Made by a program: the position numbers and the translations under genes. A stretch of 64,000 bases of DNA from Hofstenia miamia. Lineage: Eukaryota; Xenacoelomorpha; Acoela. The DNA lies in NCBI GenBank assembly GCA_004352715.1, contig SCFE01000104.1, positions 990,614 through 1,054,613 of the forward strand, in the 5' to 3' direction. The notes below the pieces were generated by a model, which made no database searches, was not told where the DNA came from, and saw only the letters and a program-made list of their open reading frames with translations. This document shows, one piece after another, positions 11,554-22,744 of the stretch. The first letter of the stretch is position 1; each line of letters starts with the position of its first letter.

Positions 11554-14500
11554 CATTTAGAATGTATGTAAATTCACTTTGCTATTGAAGATGTAAATAA
11601 TTCTTCAAAGATGCCATAATTTAAATTTAATTTACATTACTACTACATTATATATTTTTTATATGTATGTACGTTTCAGATGTACTTTTGTAGAAGCCAA
11701 TATTTATATTGTTAAATTAAGTACAAAATATAGTTTCTTCTCTTTCATGATTAAAATATGCAAAGGCATTTGAGAGATCACAAATTAGTAATGCTTTCCA
11801 TTTTTCAGTAGCAAAAAGTAGTGCACTTAACAATCCTGCGTTAAAAATTTTCTTAAATACTGCAGAGAGCGTTTTCGCTCGATGATACATCTTGTGTGAT
11901 AACTGCTAATAAATTAAAAATGTTCATTTGGCGACTTTTTTGCATGCTTACTATTTTGGATACATTACTAAAATTTTGAATTATTCATTTTGTAAGATAC
12001 AATATTGTGAAAATATCTGAAAGAAAAACATATACTTTCAAATTTATGTGCAAAATTGGAACACTGCCTATGAATATGTGTGCTTTCATTATGTATGTAA
12101 GCAGTTGCTAACATACAATTTTAACGAAAATTGATACACAACAGAAAATATAGCAAGAAATCCATTTATATCATCTCACATGAAAATGCTATTAATGCAT
12201 TAAATAAAGGCAACATGTAGTAGAACATTGCACTTTGAACATCTACATGCAGTATTTTGCCACATTACTTACATTGTTGTTACTTTGATATTGGTATAAA
12301 CCATTAAATCGTGGATATGCCAGTACTAGGTTTTCAATGGTTGACTGTCTACCAAGACTTGGATGGCCACAATAATCCCTTTTATAAATAGTTTAATATG
12401 AAAGGTTTCTGTTCTATTATTCTATGCTTCATTACAATAAATTAATGAAATATACTTAGTTATGTCACATATGAGGTTTAGAACTTTAGCATCAAAACTG
12501 CTCAAAATTAAAATGTTGGTGCTATATTTTCAATTTCTTTATTACCTGTTCTAATTCACTGAAATTTGAACATCATATATTTCGAGAATATCGTCTTTTA
12601 CCCAGTGGATCTTCCATTGCTCAAGCTATTTCTTTCTACATTCTAATAATATATATAAATATAAATGTAATTTGCTGCCTCCAATATGAACAGGTTGGAT
12701 ATTCAATGTAACTACAGTACAGATGGCATGGCTAAAGTAGTTTTCCGGAAATGTTAATATTTCCTGAGCCATCCGCAGGATCTGAATCACTATCACTAAT
12801 ATCCACGGCATCAAGAAGAGTTTCAATGTGCACATCAGGAAAAAAAGTTTTCCTTTTCAACATTGAAAGCGTTTGGACAACAATAAGTTGGCCAGAATCA
12901 TGTAGATATTCTCAAGCAGCCTTCAAATTTGGTGCTTAACTCAGAAAACTAAGCAAATTAATTTTAATAAATTCATTATCAATAAAGTTGATTCTAACAA
13001 AATATTAAAAAGAAAACTATATTTGTAATTTAACTTATTTCATAATTGTAGAGGCGAAAGAATATTTTGAATATTAAATTTTGACAATTGCACGTTGGAC
13101 AAGAATATTTAACCTATTAAATATTGCGATTTTTAATAGAATTTTAAGAAATATTTGCAAAGAAAACTATAGTAACTGTTATATTAGGATGAAACGTTTG
13201 TTAATGTTAAGATTGTAAACCAGAATATCTTTTCAAGGACATTTATATTAATTAGAAATGTACTGAGATAGTACCGTTAGCCGATATTAAGATACATGGT
13301 TTCCAAATTTTAAAATCACAAATTATTCCAAGAATTCTATAGAAATAATTTCTGTTCTTTGGCATTATTTATTTGAGAAAAAGATTATAAAATAAAGCAG
13401 TATTTTCAAAGATGCGCTAGAAATTATGTCACCATTTATTAAGGAACCATTAATTCATTACAAAAAAGGAAATTTCAAAACTTCATGAAGCTTAAGCAAC
13501 ATCCATAGTGAGCTAGTATTTAATTATGGCTGCCAATGAGATTAAATGTTCAAAAACTTAATTTCATATTGCAATTGCCACTTTCGCTCTAATGTGACAA
13601 TATTTATAAAAAATTCAAAACAATATAAAACTATTATTGCTACAGCAAAGTATAAAACAAAAGTCCATGTACCGTTGTCCATTGACTCGTTCATTAACAT
13701 AGTATTAAATAAAGCGCAAAGGTAATTGCATCATTATCAGATGATTCTGACATTATTTTAAATGATTCATTGCATTTTAAGGAATTATTCAATTGTAGTA
13801 ATGAAAGTGGAAAGCTTCAACAAGACTAATTGAGATGTTGTAAACAGCATATTAACCAGAGTTGCAACCGGGTCGCAAAATAATACCCGGTGATACAAAT
13901 GACACGTTCTTTAGAATTTAAAACGCTGCGTGCAGGATTTTGCTAAGAGTATACTTGCATAGACATTGACATGAGCAACACATCAAGCTGGTCTTCATTG
14001 ATATTCGAATGCTTCACATTGCACTATAAAGACATGGCTCTAGCATCTCCCATAATTTACGGTGTGAAATAAAAAACTATTGAAATACTTCGTAAGATAC
14101 AAAAATGACAGCAAGGCCAAATCACCATTTTAAAAGATCAGTCTGTGAAAGATTCTTCTATTTGCGAATATTTATGAAATTTAAAAATTTATCCCCATTC
14201 TATTTCTGGACTTAGATTTAAATCAACCTTCGAAGGCCTACTTTTAATATAACAATAACCAATTACAAAATAGGGACTTACAAACGAACGATATCAAAAC
14301 CGAATCCGAATCTATGTTGGATTCTAATTTGACTCTTGGTACAATTCAGTGCCGCATCTAGAAAAGCTTGGTCAGATATTGAAATTTTATAAATTAAAAT
14401 GTTTGGTAGCAAACACCAAATCCCTTACACTGTGACCAGTTTGCAACTCTGATATCAAAGACGAAGAGTTTTAATCAAATGGGAAATAATGTTTTATAAC

Positions 14501-14937
14501 AGTTAAATCAATCGTATCGCTGACCGTCGCTGTTAATGTATAAGTTAGGGTTATTTCAACGGTAACATGCGCTGAAGTACTTATAAAAGCTAGATAAATT
14601 AATTAATGGAATTATAATAGCTAATACTTAGAGTTCGCAATAAAATTTACGAAACAACTAAGACCCAGTTTTTTACAGTCGTGCAACACTCTCGGTATAG
14701 GTTTTTCAAAATTTCTCTTGCAATACCTTCTAATTTGCACCCCTAGCCATGTGTAATGAATTCGCGAATATTCCGGTTAGCAAATCTACGTGGAATGATA
14801 AGCCTATTGCACGGCCTAAACCACCTCAATGCACGTAGAAAAATAAAATCATGAGTAACAAAATTGAACAAACGCATTGTTTTTGTCAATTATCAATAAC
14901 AGTAACAATGAAATAAATTAGAAAAGTCTTTAAAATG
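10964..14937 (-). other. Non-coding; should hold the Nup50 first exon(s) and the intergenic region
   Basis: Nearly 4 kb between the micro-exon and the 3' end of the permuted last exon. If the 12.77-kb unit is complete, the promoter, first coding exon and first intron of Nup50, plus the 3' flank, must be here. No N-terminal Nup50 motif was recognised. A long (TA)n tract lies at 11503-11551. A 43-codon minus-strand frame (12732-12863) with an acidic Asp/Ser stretch was seen but not accepted as a gene. Confidence 0.55.
11503..11551. repeat. (TA)n microsatellite
   Basis: About 24 uninterrupted TA dinucleotides. Confidence 0.95.
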
Positions 14938-15200
14938 TCATTTGCTCTCTTTTAACTCATCAAGCTGTTTTATGAGCTTTTCGGCATCATCTGGAGAACT
15001 CAGTCGCAGAAGCATACAATCTGGTTTTTGCTGACATTTATCTTCACATTGGTTAGATTCCTGTGGATTTGGAAAAGCTTTATTGCACAATTGACACTTG
15101 GCATCGAATGGGGGATTAGCAACAGCAACTAAGTTCACATGTTTTCCATTTTGAGAGTAAGGCATCAAAGGATTAAACAGAATGTTCAGCATTACATTGC
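14938..15200 (-). CDS. Nup50: Nup50 last exon: C-terminal half of Ran-binding domain
   Basis: Acceptor TTTTTAG|GC at 15201; stop TGA at 14938-14940; 263 nt, giving two bases to complete a codon and then whole codons. It reads GNVMLNILFNPLMPYSQNGK, later VAVANPPFD and MLLRLSSPDDAEKL, matching the end of Nup50, where NILLNVL, VCVPNPP and MLIRVKTSEDADEL are the family blocks. A Cys-rich insert (CQLCNKAF...CEDKCQQKPDC) separates the NPP and MLLRL blocks, where vertebrate proteins have only a short loop. The upstream partner exon (8803-8921) ends in the complementary phase, so this is the true next exon, placed out of order. Confidence 0.9.
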
Positions 15201-15517
15201 CTAAAAACATTGTAAAATATACTCACAAAATAGATTGTAGACACCTACAATAAATTATTAGACGTGGTGACTTTTGCTTACTGAAGTATTTTCATATTTA
15301 TTAACTTTAGAAGCAACATTTCTTCAAAGTTCGTAATTCTGAATTGAAGTTACCCTTAATAGTCAGTTAACGAGTCAAGATTTCATTAATTGGTTAACCG
15401 ATCTATCGTATAGCTTAATCAGTGCACACACAATTAGCAGTTAATGCTATTACAGATGACGTCATCACCAATGGCATCGTTCACCTTATTTCACTTCACA
15501 TATAACAAGGGTTAGGA

Positions 15518-16150
15518 AAACAAAAAACATATTTTTAGCCCACATTTTATTTTTAGGAATTTTTGAAAACATTTATTCAGCAAATTTTATTGATAACATC
15601 AGTTTTAAGAATTAAGATTTTTGGTTGCTGAATTTTACTCCAAACATAAAATTATGATTCATAATCCAACTACAGTTATTAATCTAACTTTCCACTTTTA
15701 AATAAATATGAAAATAGCAAGAAAGCTTGATATCTCATTTCAAAGGTCATCGGTACTTTAAAAATGATATCGCCCAACACTATAGCGAATAATATCATCC
15801 CTCAAATGACCATGCGGTTCTAAGCGTAAGATAACAAAGACTAATAAAAAGTTCTTGAAACAGTAAAAAAATGACAGATGCAAACAGCAAAAATTAATTT
15901 AAAACACAGTTTTCAGTTTTCCTAATATATCGGCTGCATTTTTACCAACGGTAGTCGTACCAGAACAAAAGTTACGACTATGGAGTCTATCATATTTTCC
16001 AAGTAAAAGACAATCGTATTTAAAGTGGGGAGAGGGGCTACAGCGATGTGTTCAAGGACAGAAATGCCAACATGTGATTTCATTTTGAAGCTGAAATGAG
16101 CTAGAAGGAATTGGCAGCCTGTGCTTGAACCTCTCATCCCCTTTCCGTCT
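15518..16150. repeat. 633-bp contig-end direct repeat, right copy
   Basis: Right-hand partner of 2750-3382, ending exactly at the single-N join at 16151. Equal length, same orientation, one difference seen. The repeat period is 12,768 bp. Confidence 0.9.
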
Positions 16151-16151
16151 N

Positions 16152-16792
16152 TAAGTCTTTAACATTATATTCTGATATAACTAGTATATCATCAACATAT
16201 CGAGCATAGTAATGAAATTTATTCATTATTTTGGCAACATTCATTTTTTGTTCAAATTTTGACATATAAATATTTGCTAATGTTGGTCCAAGGCAATTTC
16301 CCATTGCAACACCATTAACTTGTAGATAAAACTTTCCTTGAAATTCACAAAGGGTGTTTTTTGTGCAGAGTAATATAAAGTTTTCAAGATTTCATAGTCT
16401 AAGCTAAAAAGTTTGATGTTATATTCTTTCAATAATGATATTGCATATTCAACAGCCAACAGCATCAACTAAAGGAACTTTGGTATATAAGCTTTTAACA
16501 TCAAGTGAATATAATCGATATTGATCGGCTGTTTTCGTTTTTAAGTCTTTTAAAACTGATTCTACACTGCAATTTATTCGGCTTTCTGGCAAATTAGATA
16601 ATACTGTATTGAGAAGTTTTGATAATTTTTCATATATCGATCCATTATTTGATGCAATTGGTCTTAAAGGTATGTTAGCTTTATGTACTTTTGCTAGTCC
16701 ATACATAGGACATGCAAATCCACCACTAGATTTTATATTCTCATACATTGTTTTATTTATTTTATTTTGACTTAGTAATCTACGTAACACTG
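16152..16792 (-). pseudogene. Penelope-like element reverse transcriptase fragment
   Basis: Reading right to left, 16790-16449 encodes a block with YGLAKVHK, IPLRPIAS and LYSLDVKSLYTKVPL, which matches the Penelope-like reverse transcriptase signatures (YGLPKVHK, PLRPIVS, DV.SLFT.VP). After a frameshift the next frames give VNFKESFIY and VNGVAMGNCLGPTLAN, then ARYVDDILV at about 16186-16210 with the catalytic YVDD. At least two frameshifts (near 16455 and 16330) break the protein. Both ends are contig joins, so the GIY-YIG endonuclease found downstream in this class cannot be assessed. Dead copy; family assignment is firm. Confidence 0.88.
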
Positions 16793-17792
16793 NNNNNNNN
16801 NNNNNNNNNNNNNNNNNNNNNNNNNNNNNNNNNNNNNNNNNNNNNNNNNNNNNNNNNNNNNNNNNNNNNNNNNNNNNNNNNNNNNNNNNNNNNNNNNNNN
16901 NNNNNNNNNNNNNNNNNNNNNNNNNNNNNNNNNNNNNNNNNNNNNNNNNNNNNNNNNNNNNNNNNNNNNNNNNNNNNNNNNNNNNNNNNNNNNNNNNNNN
17001 NNNNNNNNNNNNNNNNNNNNNNNNNNNNNNNNNNNNNNNNNNNNNNNNNNNNNNNNNNNNNNNNNNNNNNNNNNNNNNNNNNNNNNNNNNNNNNNNNNNN
17101 NNNNNNNNNNNNNNNNNNNNNNNNNNNNNNNNNNNNNNNNNNNNNNNNNNNNNNNNNNNNNNNNNNNNNNNNNNNNNNNNNNNNNNNNNNNNNNNNNNNN
17201 NNNNNNNNNNNNNNNNNNNNNNNNNNNNNNNNNNNNNNNNNNNNNNNNNNNNNNNNNNNNNNNNNNNNNNNNNNNNNNNNNNNNNNNNNNNNNNNNNNNN
17301 NNNNNNNNNNNNNNNNNNNNNNNNNNNNNNNNNNNNNNNNNNNNNNNNNNNNNNNNNNNNNNNNNNNNNNNNNNNNNNNNNNNNNNNNNNNNNNNNNNNN
17401 NNNNNNNNNNNNNNNNNNNNNNNNNNNNNNNNNNNNNNNNNNNNNNNNNNNNNNNNNNNNNNNNNNNNNNNNNNNNNNNNNNNNNNNNNNNNNNNNNNNN
17501 NNNNNNNNNNNNNNNNNNNNNNNNNNNNNNNNNNNNNNNNNNNNNNNNNNNNNNNNNNNNNNNNNNNNNNNNNNNNNNNNNNNNNNNNNNNNNNNNNNNN
17601 NNNNNNNNNNNNNNNNNNNNNNNNNNNNNNNNNNNNNNNNNNNNNNNNNNNNNNNNNNNNNNNNNNNNNNNNNNNNNNNNNNNNNNNNNNNNNNNNNNNN
17701 NNNNNNNNNNNNNNNNNNNNNNNNNNNNNNNNNNNNNNNNNNNNNNNNNNNNNNNNNNNNNNNNNNNNNNNNNNNNNNNNNNNNNNNNNNNN
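16793..17792. other. Assembly gap, 1,000 N
   Basis: Default-size gap between the Penelope fragment and the palindrome-rich contig. Confidence 0.97.
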
Positions 17793-17879
17793 TGGGCTTG
17801 TGTTTGTTTAAATGCAATGTTTAAACAGCTTAGTAATATAAAATTTTATTTTGAATATAAAAGTAATGCTAAAACAATC

Positions 17880-18100
17880 ATATGACAACATAAAACAACA
17901 TTGTTACAACCTCAAAATGTTGCTGTTTCATTCATAAAAAACAACCAAAAAGCAACCTAATGTGACGTTGTTGAAGCAATGTTGTTTAGACCAATGAAAT
18001 GGTACCATTTCAACGTTAAAACAACGTTGTTTTTGACACATAAAACAACCACATAACAACCAAAAACAACGTTGTTTAGCCCTTAAATTGTTATCTGGGT
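17880..18100. repeat. Palindrome-rich segment with repeated CAACGTTG words
   Basis: Dense variants of AACAACGTTGTT, including two exact AACAACGTTGTT palindromes, and a perfect 16-base palindrome GAAATGGTACCATTTC at 17996-18011. No coding frame. The composition suggests a foldback or MITE-type element, but no target-site duplication could be identified because the left flank is a gap. Confidence 0.6.
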
Positions 18101-18101
18101 A

Positions 18102-18181
18102 TATTCCATCATGGAATTCTAGACAAAGTTAATTTCAATTCTAATAGATATTAACATTGTCTAGAATTTCAGGATGGAATA
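18102..18181. repeat. Inverted repeat, arms of about 25 bp
   Basis: The left arm 18102-18126 and right arm 18157-18181 are reverse complements with about three mismatches (core TTCTAGACAA / TTGTCTAGAA) around a 30-base AT-rich centre. The same TCTAGA-containing sequence forms the units of the minisatellite at 18853-19088. Confidence 0.75.
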
Positions 18182-18333
18182 TAATGATTTTAGACTAGAA
18201 ATAAGGTTTGTAACATCAGTTGGTAGTTGTTGTTATTTATCAGCCAGCTCATGCACTTTTCATGTTTACAAGTGACTAGTTTTCATGTTTGTACATATTG
18301 TACATATGCATTGTATACAAGACACACCAAAGC

Positions 18334-18489
18334 ATCTGTAAATAAAGAAAATAGATCAGTTAACTTGTGTTCTCTTGTTACTAAGTTGGAATCACTGTTG
18401 CTCTAGGTAATGTTCACCTAATTGACTTTCTGCTTTGACATTAAGTCCTATGGCATAATTCTCTCTAGATTCAATCCAGTGATTCTACA
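18334..18489. repeat. About 150-bp direct repeat, copy 1
   Basis: Similar to 18707-18852, from ATCTGTAAATA to GTGATTCTACA, with scattered substitutions and small indels. Old segmental duplication or paired repeat-element copies; non-coding. Confidence 0.8.
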
Positions 18490-18706
18490 TGGTGACCCTG
18501 ACTGGATCCTGAATGGGTGTCAAGTCATGAAGAATTTCCTTGTGATCTGCAGTCTAATTCATTTGGAAGGAAAGTCAATGCTGCAGTACCAAAAAAAAGG
18601 TTTTTTCTTACTTGTTTTGTTATTTGTTGTTCTCAGTCATCACCAGCCACAATTGGTGTATGGGATGCATCATGCAGAAAATGGACCTGAAGGTTCAATC
18701 CAATGT

Positions 18707-18852
18707 ATCTGTAAATAGAGAAAATGGTTCAGTTAACTTGTTACTAAGTTGGAACCACTGTTGCTCTAGGCAATGTTCTCCTAAGCAACCTTCTGCTTTG
18801 ACATGAAGTCCTATGGCATAGTTCTCTCTAGAATCAATCCAGTGATTCTACA
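18707..18852. repeat. About 150-bp direct repeat, copy 2
   Basis: Partner of 18334-18489, 373 bases further right, leading directly into the 51-bp minisatellite. Confidence 0.8.
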
Positions 18853-19088
18853 CTAGAATTCTGGGATTGAATATAATAAATTTAGAATTGAAATTAATGT
18901 TGTCTAGAGTTCCAGGATGGAGTATAATGGTTTTAGACTAGAAATATGGTTTGTCTAGAATTCCAGGATTGAAGATAATATATTTAGAATTACAATTAAC
19001 ATTGTCTAGAAATCCAGGATTGAATATAAGTATTCAAAATAGAAATAAGGCTTGTCTGGAACTCCAAAGTTTAAGATAATATTTTCAA
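18853..19088. repeat. 51-bp minisatellite, about 4.5 units
   Basis: Unit starts (TCTAGA or close) fall near 18853, 18903, 18954, 19004 and 19055, a period of 50-51 bp. Each unit reads TCTAGAATTCCAGGATTGAA, then an ATA-rich stretch and TTAGAATTGAAATTAA-like sequence. Units diverge by tens of percent, so the array is old. Confidence 0.8.
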
Positions 19089-19256
19089 CAATTAAAACAT
19101 TAAAAGATATCATTCTAAATTAAACAATGTCTTTGCATATCATATCATGAATATTGTAGAGTCACTCGGGGATTCTGTTGATTTTATTTTTATTTTGTAT
19201 TATTACGTCACCATGACATTATTAACTAGTTTCAATCTTAGTTTGTTGTTATTAAT

Positions 19257-19500
19257 TGTGATGTCCCCTCGATGGTGCTGATGATTGCTCAAATTTAATT
19301 TTACGAGGGAAATAGAATTGATCTTGTTAAACTACGTTGATATCTGAAGTATTGTAAACAAAGGCAGGTAATCATTAAACAATTGTATAAAACCTGAGGA
19401 ACTTGTAGTGATCACTTAATAGAGTTTTATCTACTCTCAACTGCTGTCTTTACCATTGTACTTTTATTTATTTATTATATTGATGAAACTTACTGCTTAA
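19257..19500 (+). mobile_element. LTR-like segment
   Basis: In plus orientation this begins TGTGATGTCCCCTCG, has TATAAAA at 19386-19392 followed by a CTCTCAACTGCTGTCTTTACC-type stretch, and is followed by TCGGCGACAATTCGGGAG at 19503, which resembles a Gypsy-type primer-binding site (usually TGGCGAC). That fits a 5' LTR, but the second LTR and exact ends were not found. The nearby Gypsy pol fragments run in the opposite direction beyond an assembly gap, so they may not belong to it. Confidence 0.45.
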
Positions 19501-19739
19501 GATCGGCGACAATTCGGGAGTGCTTTCATTAGCATGGGGCGACACATTGCTTCTGGGGGTCTGTTGATTACCCAGTCCGAATTGTGGCTCATTAAGTTAT
19601 GCATACAGTTACGTATAAGGAAATAATAAATCTCTCTTTCATAATTCAACACGTACATGCACTTATAAAACCTAACACTGTGATGATACTATGCTGTAGG
19701 CTAGCATGAATATCTGGCAATTACAGATTATTTAATAGT

Positions 19740-20739
19740 NNNNNNNNNNNNNNNNNNNNNNNNNNNNNNNNNNNNNNNNNNNNNNNNNNNNNNNNNNNNN
19801 NNNNNNNNNNNNNNNNNNNNNNNNNNNNNNNNNNNNNNNNNNNNNNNNNNNNNNNNNNNNNNNNNNNNNNNNNNNNNNNNNNNNNNNNNNNNNNNNNNNN
19901 NNNNNNNNNNNNNNNNNNNNNNNNNNNNNNNNNNNNNNNNNNNNNNNNNNNNNNNNNNNNNNNNNNNNNNNNNNNNNNNNNNNNNNNNNNNNNNNNNNNN
20001 NNNNNNNNNNNNNNNNNNNNNNNNNNNNNNNNNNNNNNNNNNNNNNNNNNNNNNNNNNNNNNNNNNNNNNNNNNNNNNNNNNNNNNNNNNNNNNNNNNNN
20101 NNNNNNNNNNNNNNNNNNNNNNNNNNNNNNNNNNNNNNNNNNNNNNNNNNNNNNNNNNNNNNNNNNNNNNNNNNNNNNNNNNNNNNNNNNNNNNNNNNNN
20201 NNNNNNNNNNNNNNNNNNNNNNNNNNNNNNNNNNNNNNNNNNNNNNNNNNNNNNNNNNNNNNNNNNNNNNNNNNNNNNNNNNNNNNNNNNNNNNNNNNNN
20301 NNNNNNNNNNNNNNNNNNNNNNNNNNNNNNNNNNNNNNNNNNNNNNNNNNNNNNNNNNNNNNNNNNNNNNNNNNNNNNNNNNNNNNNNNNNNNNNNNNNN
20401 NNNNNNNNNNNNNNNNNNNNNNNNNNNNNNNNNNNNNNNNNNNNNNNNNNNNNNNNNNNNNNNNNNNNNNNNNNNNNNNNNNNNNNNNNNNNNNNNNNNN
20501 NNNNNNNNNNNNNNNNNNNNNNNNNNNNNNNNNNNNNNNNNNNNNNNNNNNNNNNNNNNNNNNNNNNNNNNNNNNNNNNNNNNNNNNNNNNNNNNNNNNN
20601 NNNNNNNNNNNNNNNNNNNNNNNNNNNNNNNNNNNNNNNNNNNNNNNNNNNNNNNNNNNNNNNNNNNNNNNNNNNNNNNNNNNNNNNNNNNNNNNNNNNN
20701 NNNNNNNNNNNNNNNNNNNNNNNNNNNNNNNNNNNNNNN
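19740..20739. other. Assembly gap, 1,000 N
   Basis: Default-size gap; removes the integrase core of the pol fragment on its right. Confidence 0.97.
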
Positions 20740-22744
20740 ATCTAGAATTAAATGTTTTCTCGGTTTGAAGAATGCCTAGGTGACCTCGCTCGTGAACCCT
20801 ACGCACTAAGTCTTGTTTAAAGTATTCAGGAATAGCTAATCGATTGTTATGTTTACTTTTAGCATATAGTAAGCCTTTGTCAGTCACACGCCAATTATAG
20901 CGATGAAAATATCGGTTTACTTCAGGGGATGTAGGGAAATAGGGGTCCCCCATCCTCTTCATTATTTGATCCAGGATCCAATCGCGATGTTGGTAATGAA
21001 TAATTTCTTCTTCCGAAATCTCCTCTTTCAATAGTATAGCGAGAATAGGCTTTCCATTTCAGTCAGCATTAATTTCAGGTATTAACTGATACTTGGTATG
21101 AGGGATAAATGAAAACAGAACTTTTTCCCCATCTGGTTTTTTAATATCACATTTGTATCTCTAAGTTTTCTGCTGAAATACTGCACAGGACTTTCGATTC
21201 CGTTAATGTCCTGGCTGAGGATCCCGCTGATGGCAACGGCGCTAGCGTCACAGTCGATTATAAAATCCTTTGTATAATCAGGGGTATTCAATGACGGTAT
21301 TTTCTTGAGCTCCGATTTTATTCCCTTGAGGGCTTGCTGTTCTTGCCAGGTCCATTTAATGTCAATGGATTTCTTTAACAACTTTGAGATCATCCTTGTC
21401 TTGTCTGCAAGATCGGGGATGAACATCCCGTAATAGTTGAGGAAACCCATCAATCATTGAACGTCCCGGCGAGTCTTTGGCATTTCAATCTTGTCTAAAA
21501 AATCCTTTGCATTATTTTTTATCAAAATCTTTCCGGGTTCAATGACGTGACCAAGAAATATCACCTTTGTCTGGACTAACGCACACTTTGTTCCATTTAC
21601 CTTGAGTCCGGCTTTATGTAACAAATCCAAGGTTCGACCAAGCTTATCTAGGTGTTCCTCAAAGGTGTTGCTTGCGACCAAAATGTCATCAATATACGCC
21701 AAAATTCCGGGCTCAAGAAGGTTCACACCATCTTTGAGAACCTTAGTAACGTATCTTTGGAAAGTAGCTGGCGTGTTGCATAGGCCAAAGGCCATATACT
21801 TCCATTCGTATAGCCCATAAGGGGTTATGAAAGCAGTCTTTGAGATGTCCAAAGGGCGCATCAGTACCTGCCAGTAGGCTTTACATAAGTCTAGACACGA
21901 GAAGAATTTATATTTACTAGCATCATAGAGGAGATCTTCTATCCGTGGCAGGGGATACGCGTCTTTAATTGTGATATCATTTAACTTACAAAAGTCGATA
22001 CACAGACGATACTTCTCACCTTGGCGAATGAACATGGTGGGAGCAGCATAAGGGCTGTTACTTCCTTGTATTATTCTGCTTTCAATCAGGTCACTCAAGA
22101 TCTTCTCGTATTCAGGTTTTAAATTTTCTGGCACATGGCGCACTGGCAGCCGGATTGGATGATCATATTTGAGTTTGATAGTGTGCTCCTCACCTAAGGC
22201 TTGACTGACACTAATGGTGCCATAGTTAAAGACATCATGCTTACTATAAAGCAAGGATACTAGAGATTTTCTTTCCTTTTGAGTTAAGTGTGGATGTGAA
22301 TTCCCAGTGACTGTTGGTACTTGTACCAGACTTGCGGGAGCTGTCAAATCATGCACAGTGGTGCATATTGGTAGACAAGTAATTGGAATATTTTCGACTT
22401 TCACTGGCACTCCTATTAATTGTAATTGCAACACTCCAATCTTGACCACAGAAGTCGACCCATTGAGAACAGTTACATGCATCTTTCCTCTTATTACTTT
22501 GCATAAATCTGGAGAAAAAGAAACTCTGCAGATGTACTTGCCCCACTGCCCTGATTTCATAATGTCTCCATTAATACTGGCATCCGAGAACACAGCGACT
22601 TGAGTCCAATGTTTGGGCTCAAGGAGTATGGGTTCTTCTAAGTCAAAAACAACTTCTTCATCAGGGATTGTCATTAGTTGCGTTGCTTCCTGATCTTTGA
22701 TTGAAATCATATTGTTCTTAAAGTCGATGACGCAAGAATTGCGT
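20740..22744 (-). pseudogene. Gypsy-type LTR retrotransposon pol fragment, copy A
   Basis: Reading right to left: a region before the reverse transcriptase (to about 22150), then a reverse transcriptase with LCIDFCKLN, FSCLDLCKAYWQ, FGLCNTPATFQR and the catalytic AYIDDILVAS (about 21684-21702), a connection region, an RNase H start (FIIDCDASAVAISGILSQD), and after a deletion the integrase zinc-binding (H2C2) region HNNRLAIPEYF...VHERGHLGILQTEKTF at 20740-20880. Defects: an in-frame TGA at 21454-21456 (Gln-Leu junction), loss of most of RNase H with a frameshift near 21150, and a second TGA at 21058-21060. It cannot make a complete polyprotein. No protease motif is visible before the gap. Confidence 0.9.

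Noticed and set aside
12732-12863. 43-codon minus-strand frame with an acidic Asp/Ser stretch, faintly like the start of a piggyBac-type transposase
   Set aside because: Too short, no downstream transposase sequence in any frame, and it lies where Nup50 5' sequence is expected.
19257-20739. LTR-like segment as the 3' LTR of the Gypsy pol copies
   Set aside because: Its orientation is opposite to that of the pol fragments and a default-size gap lies between them.
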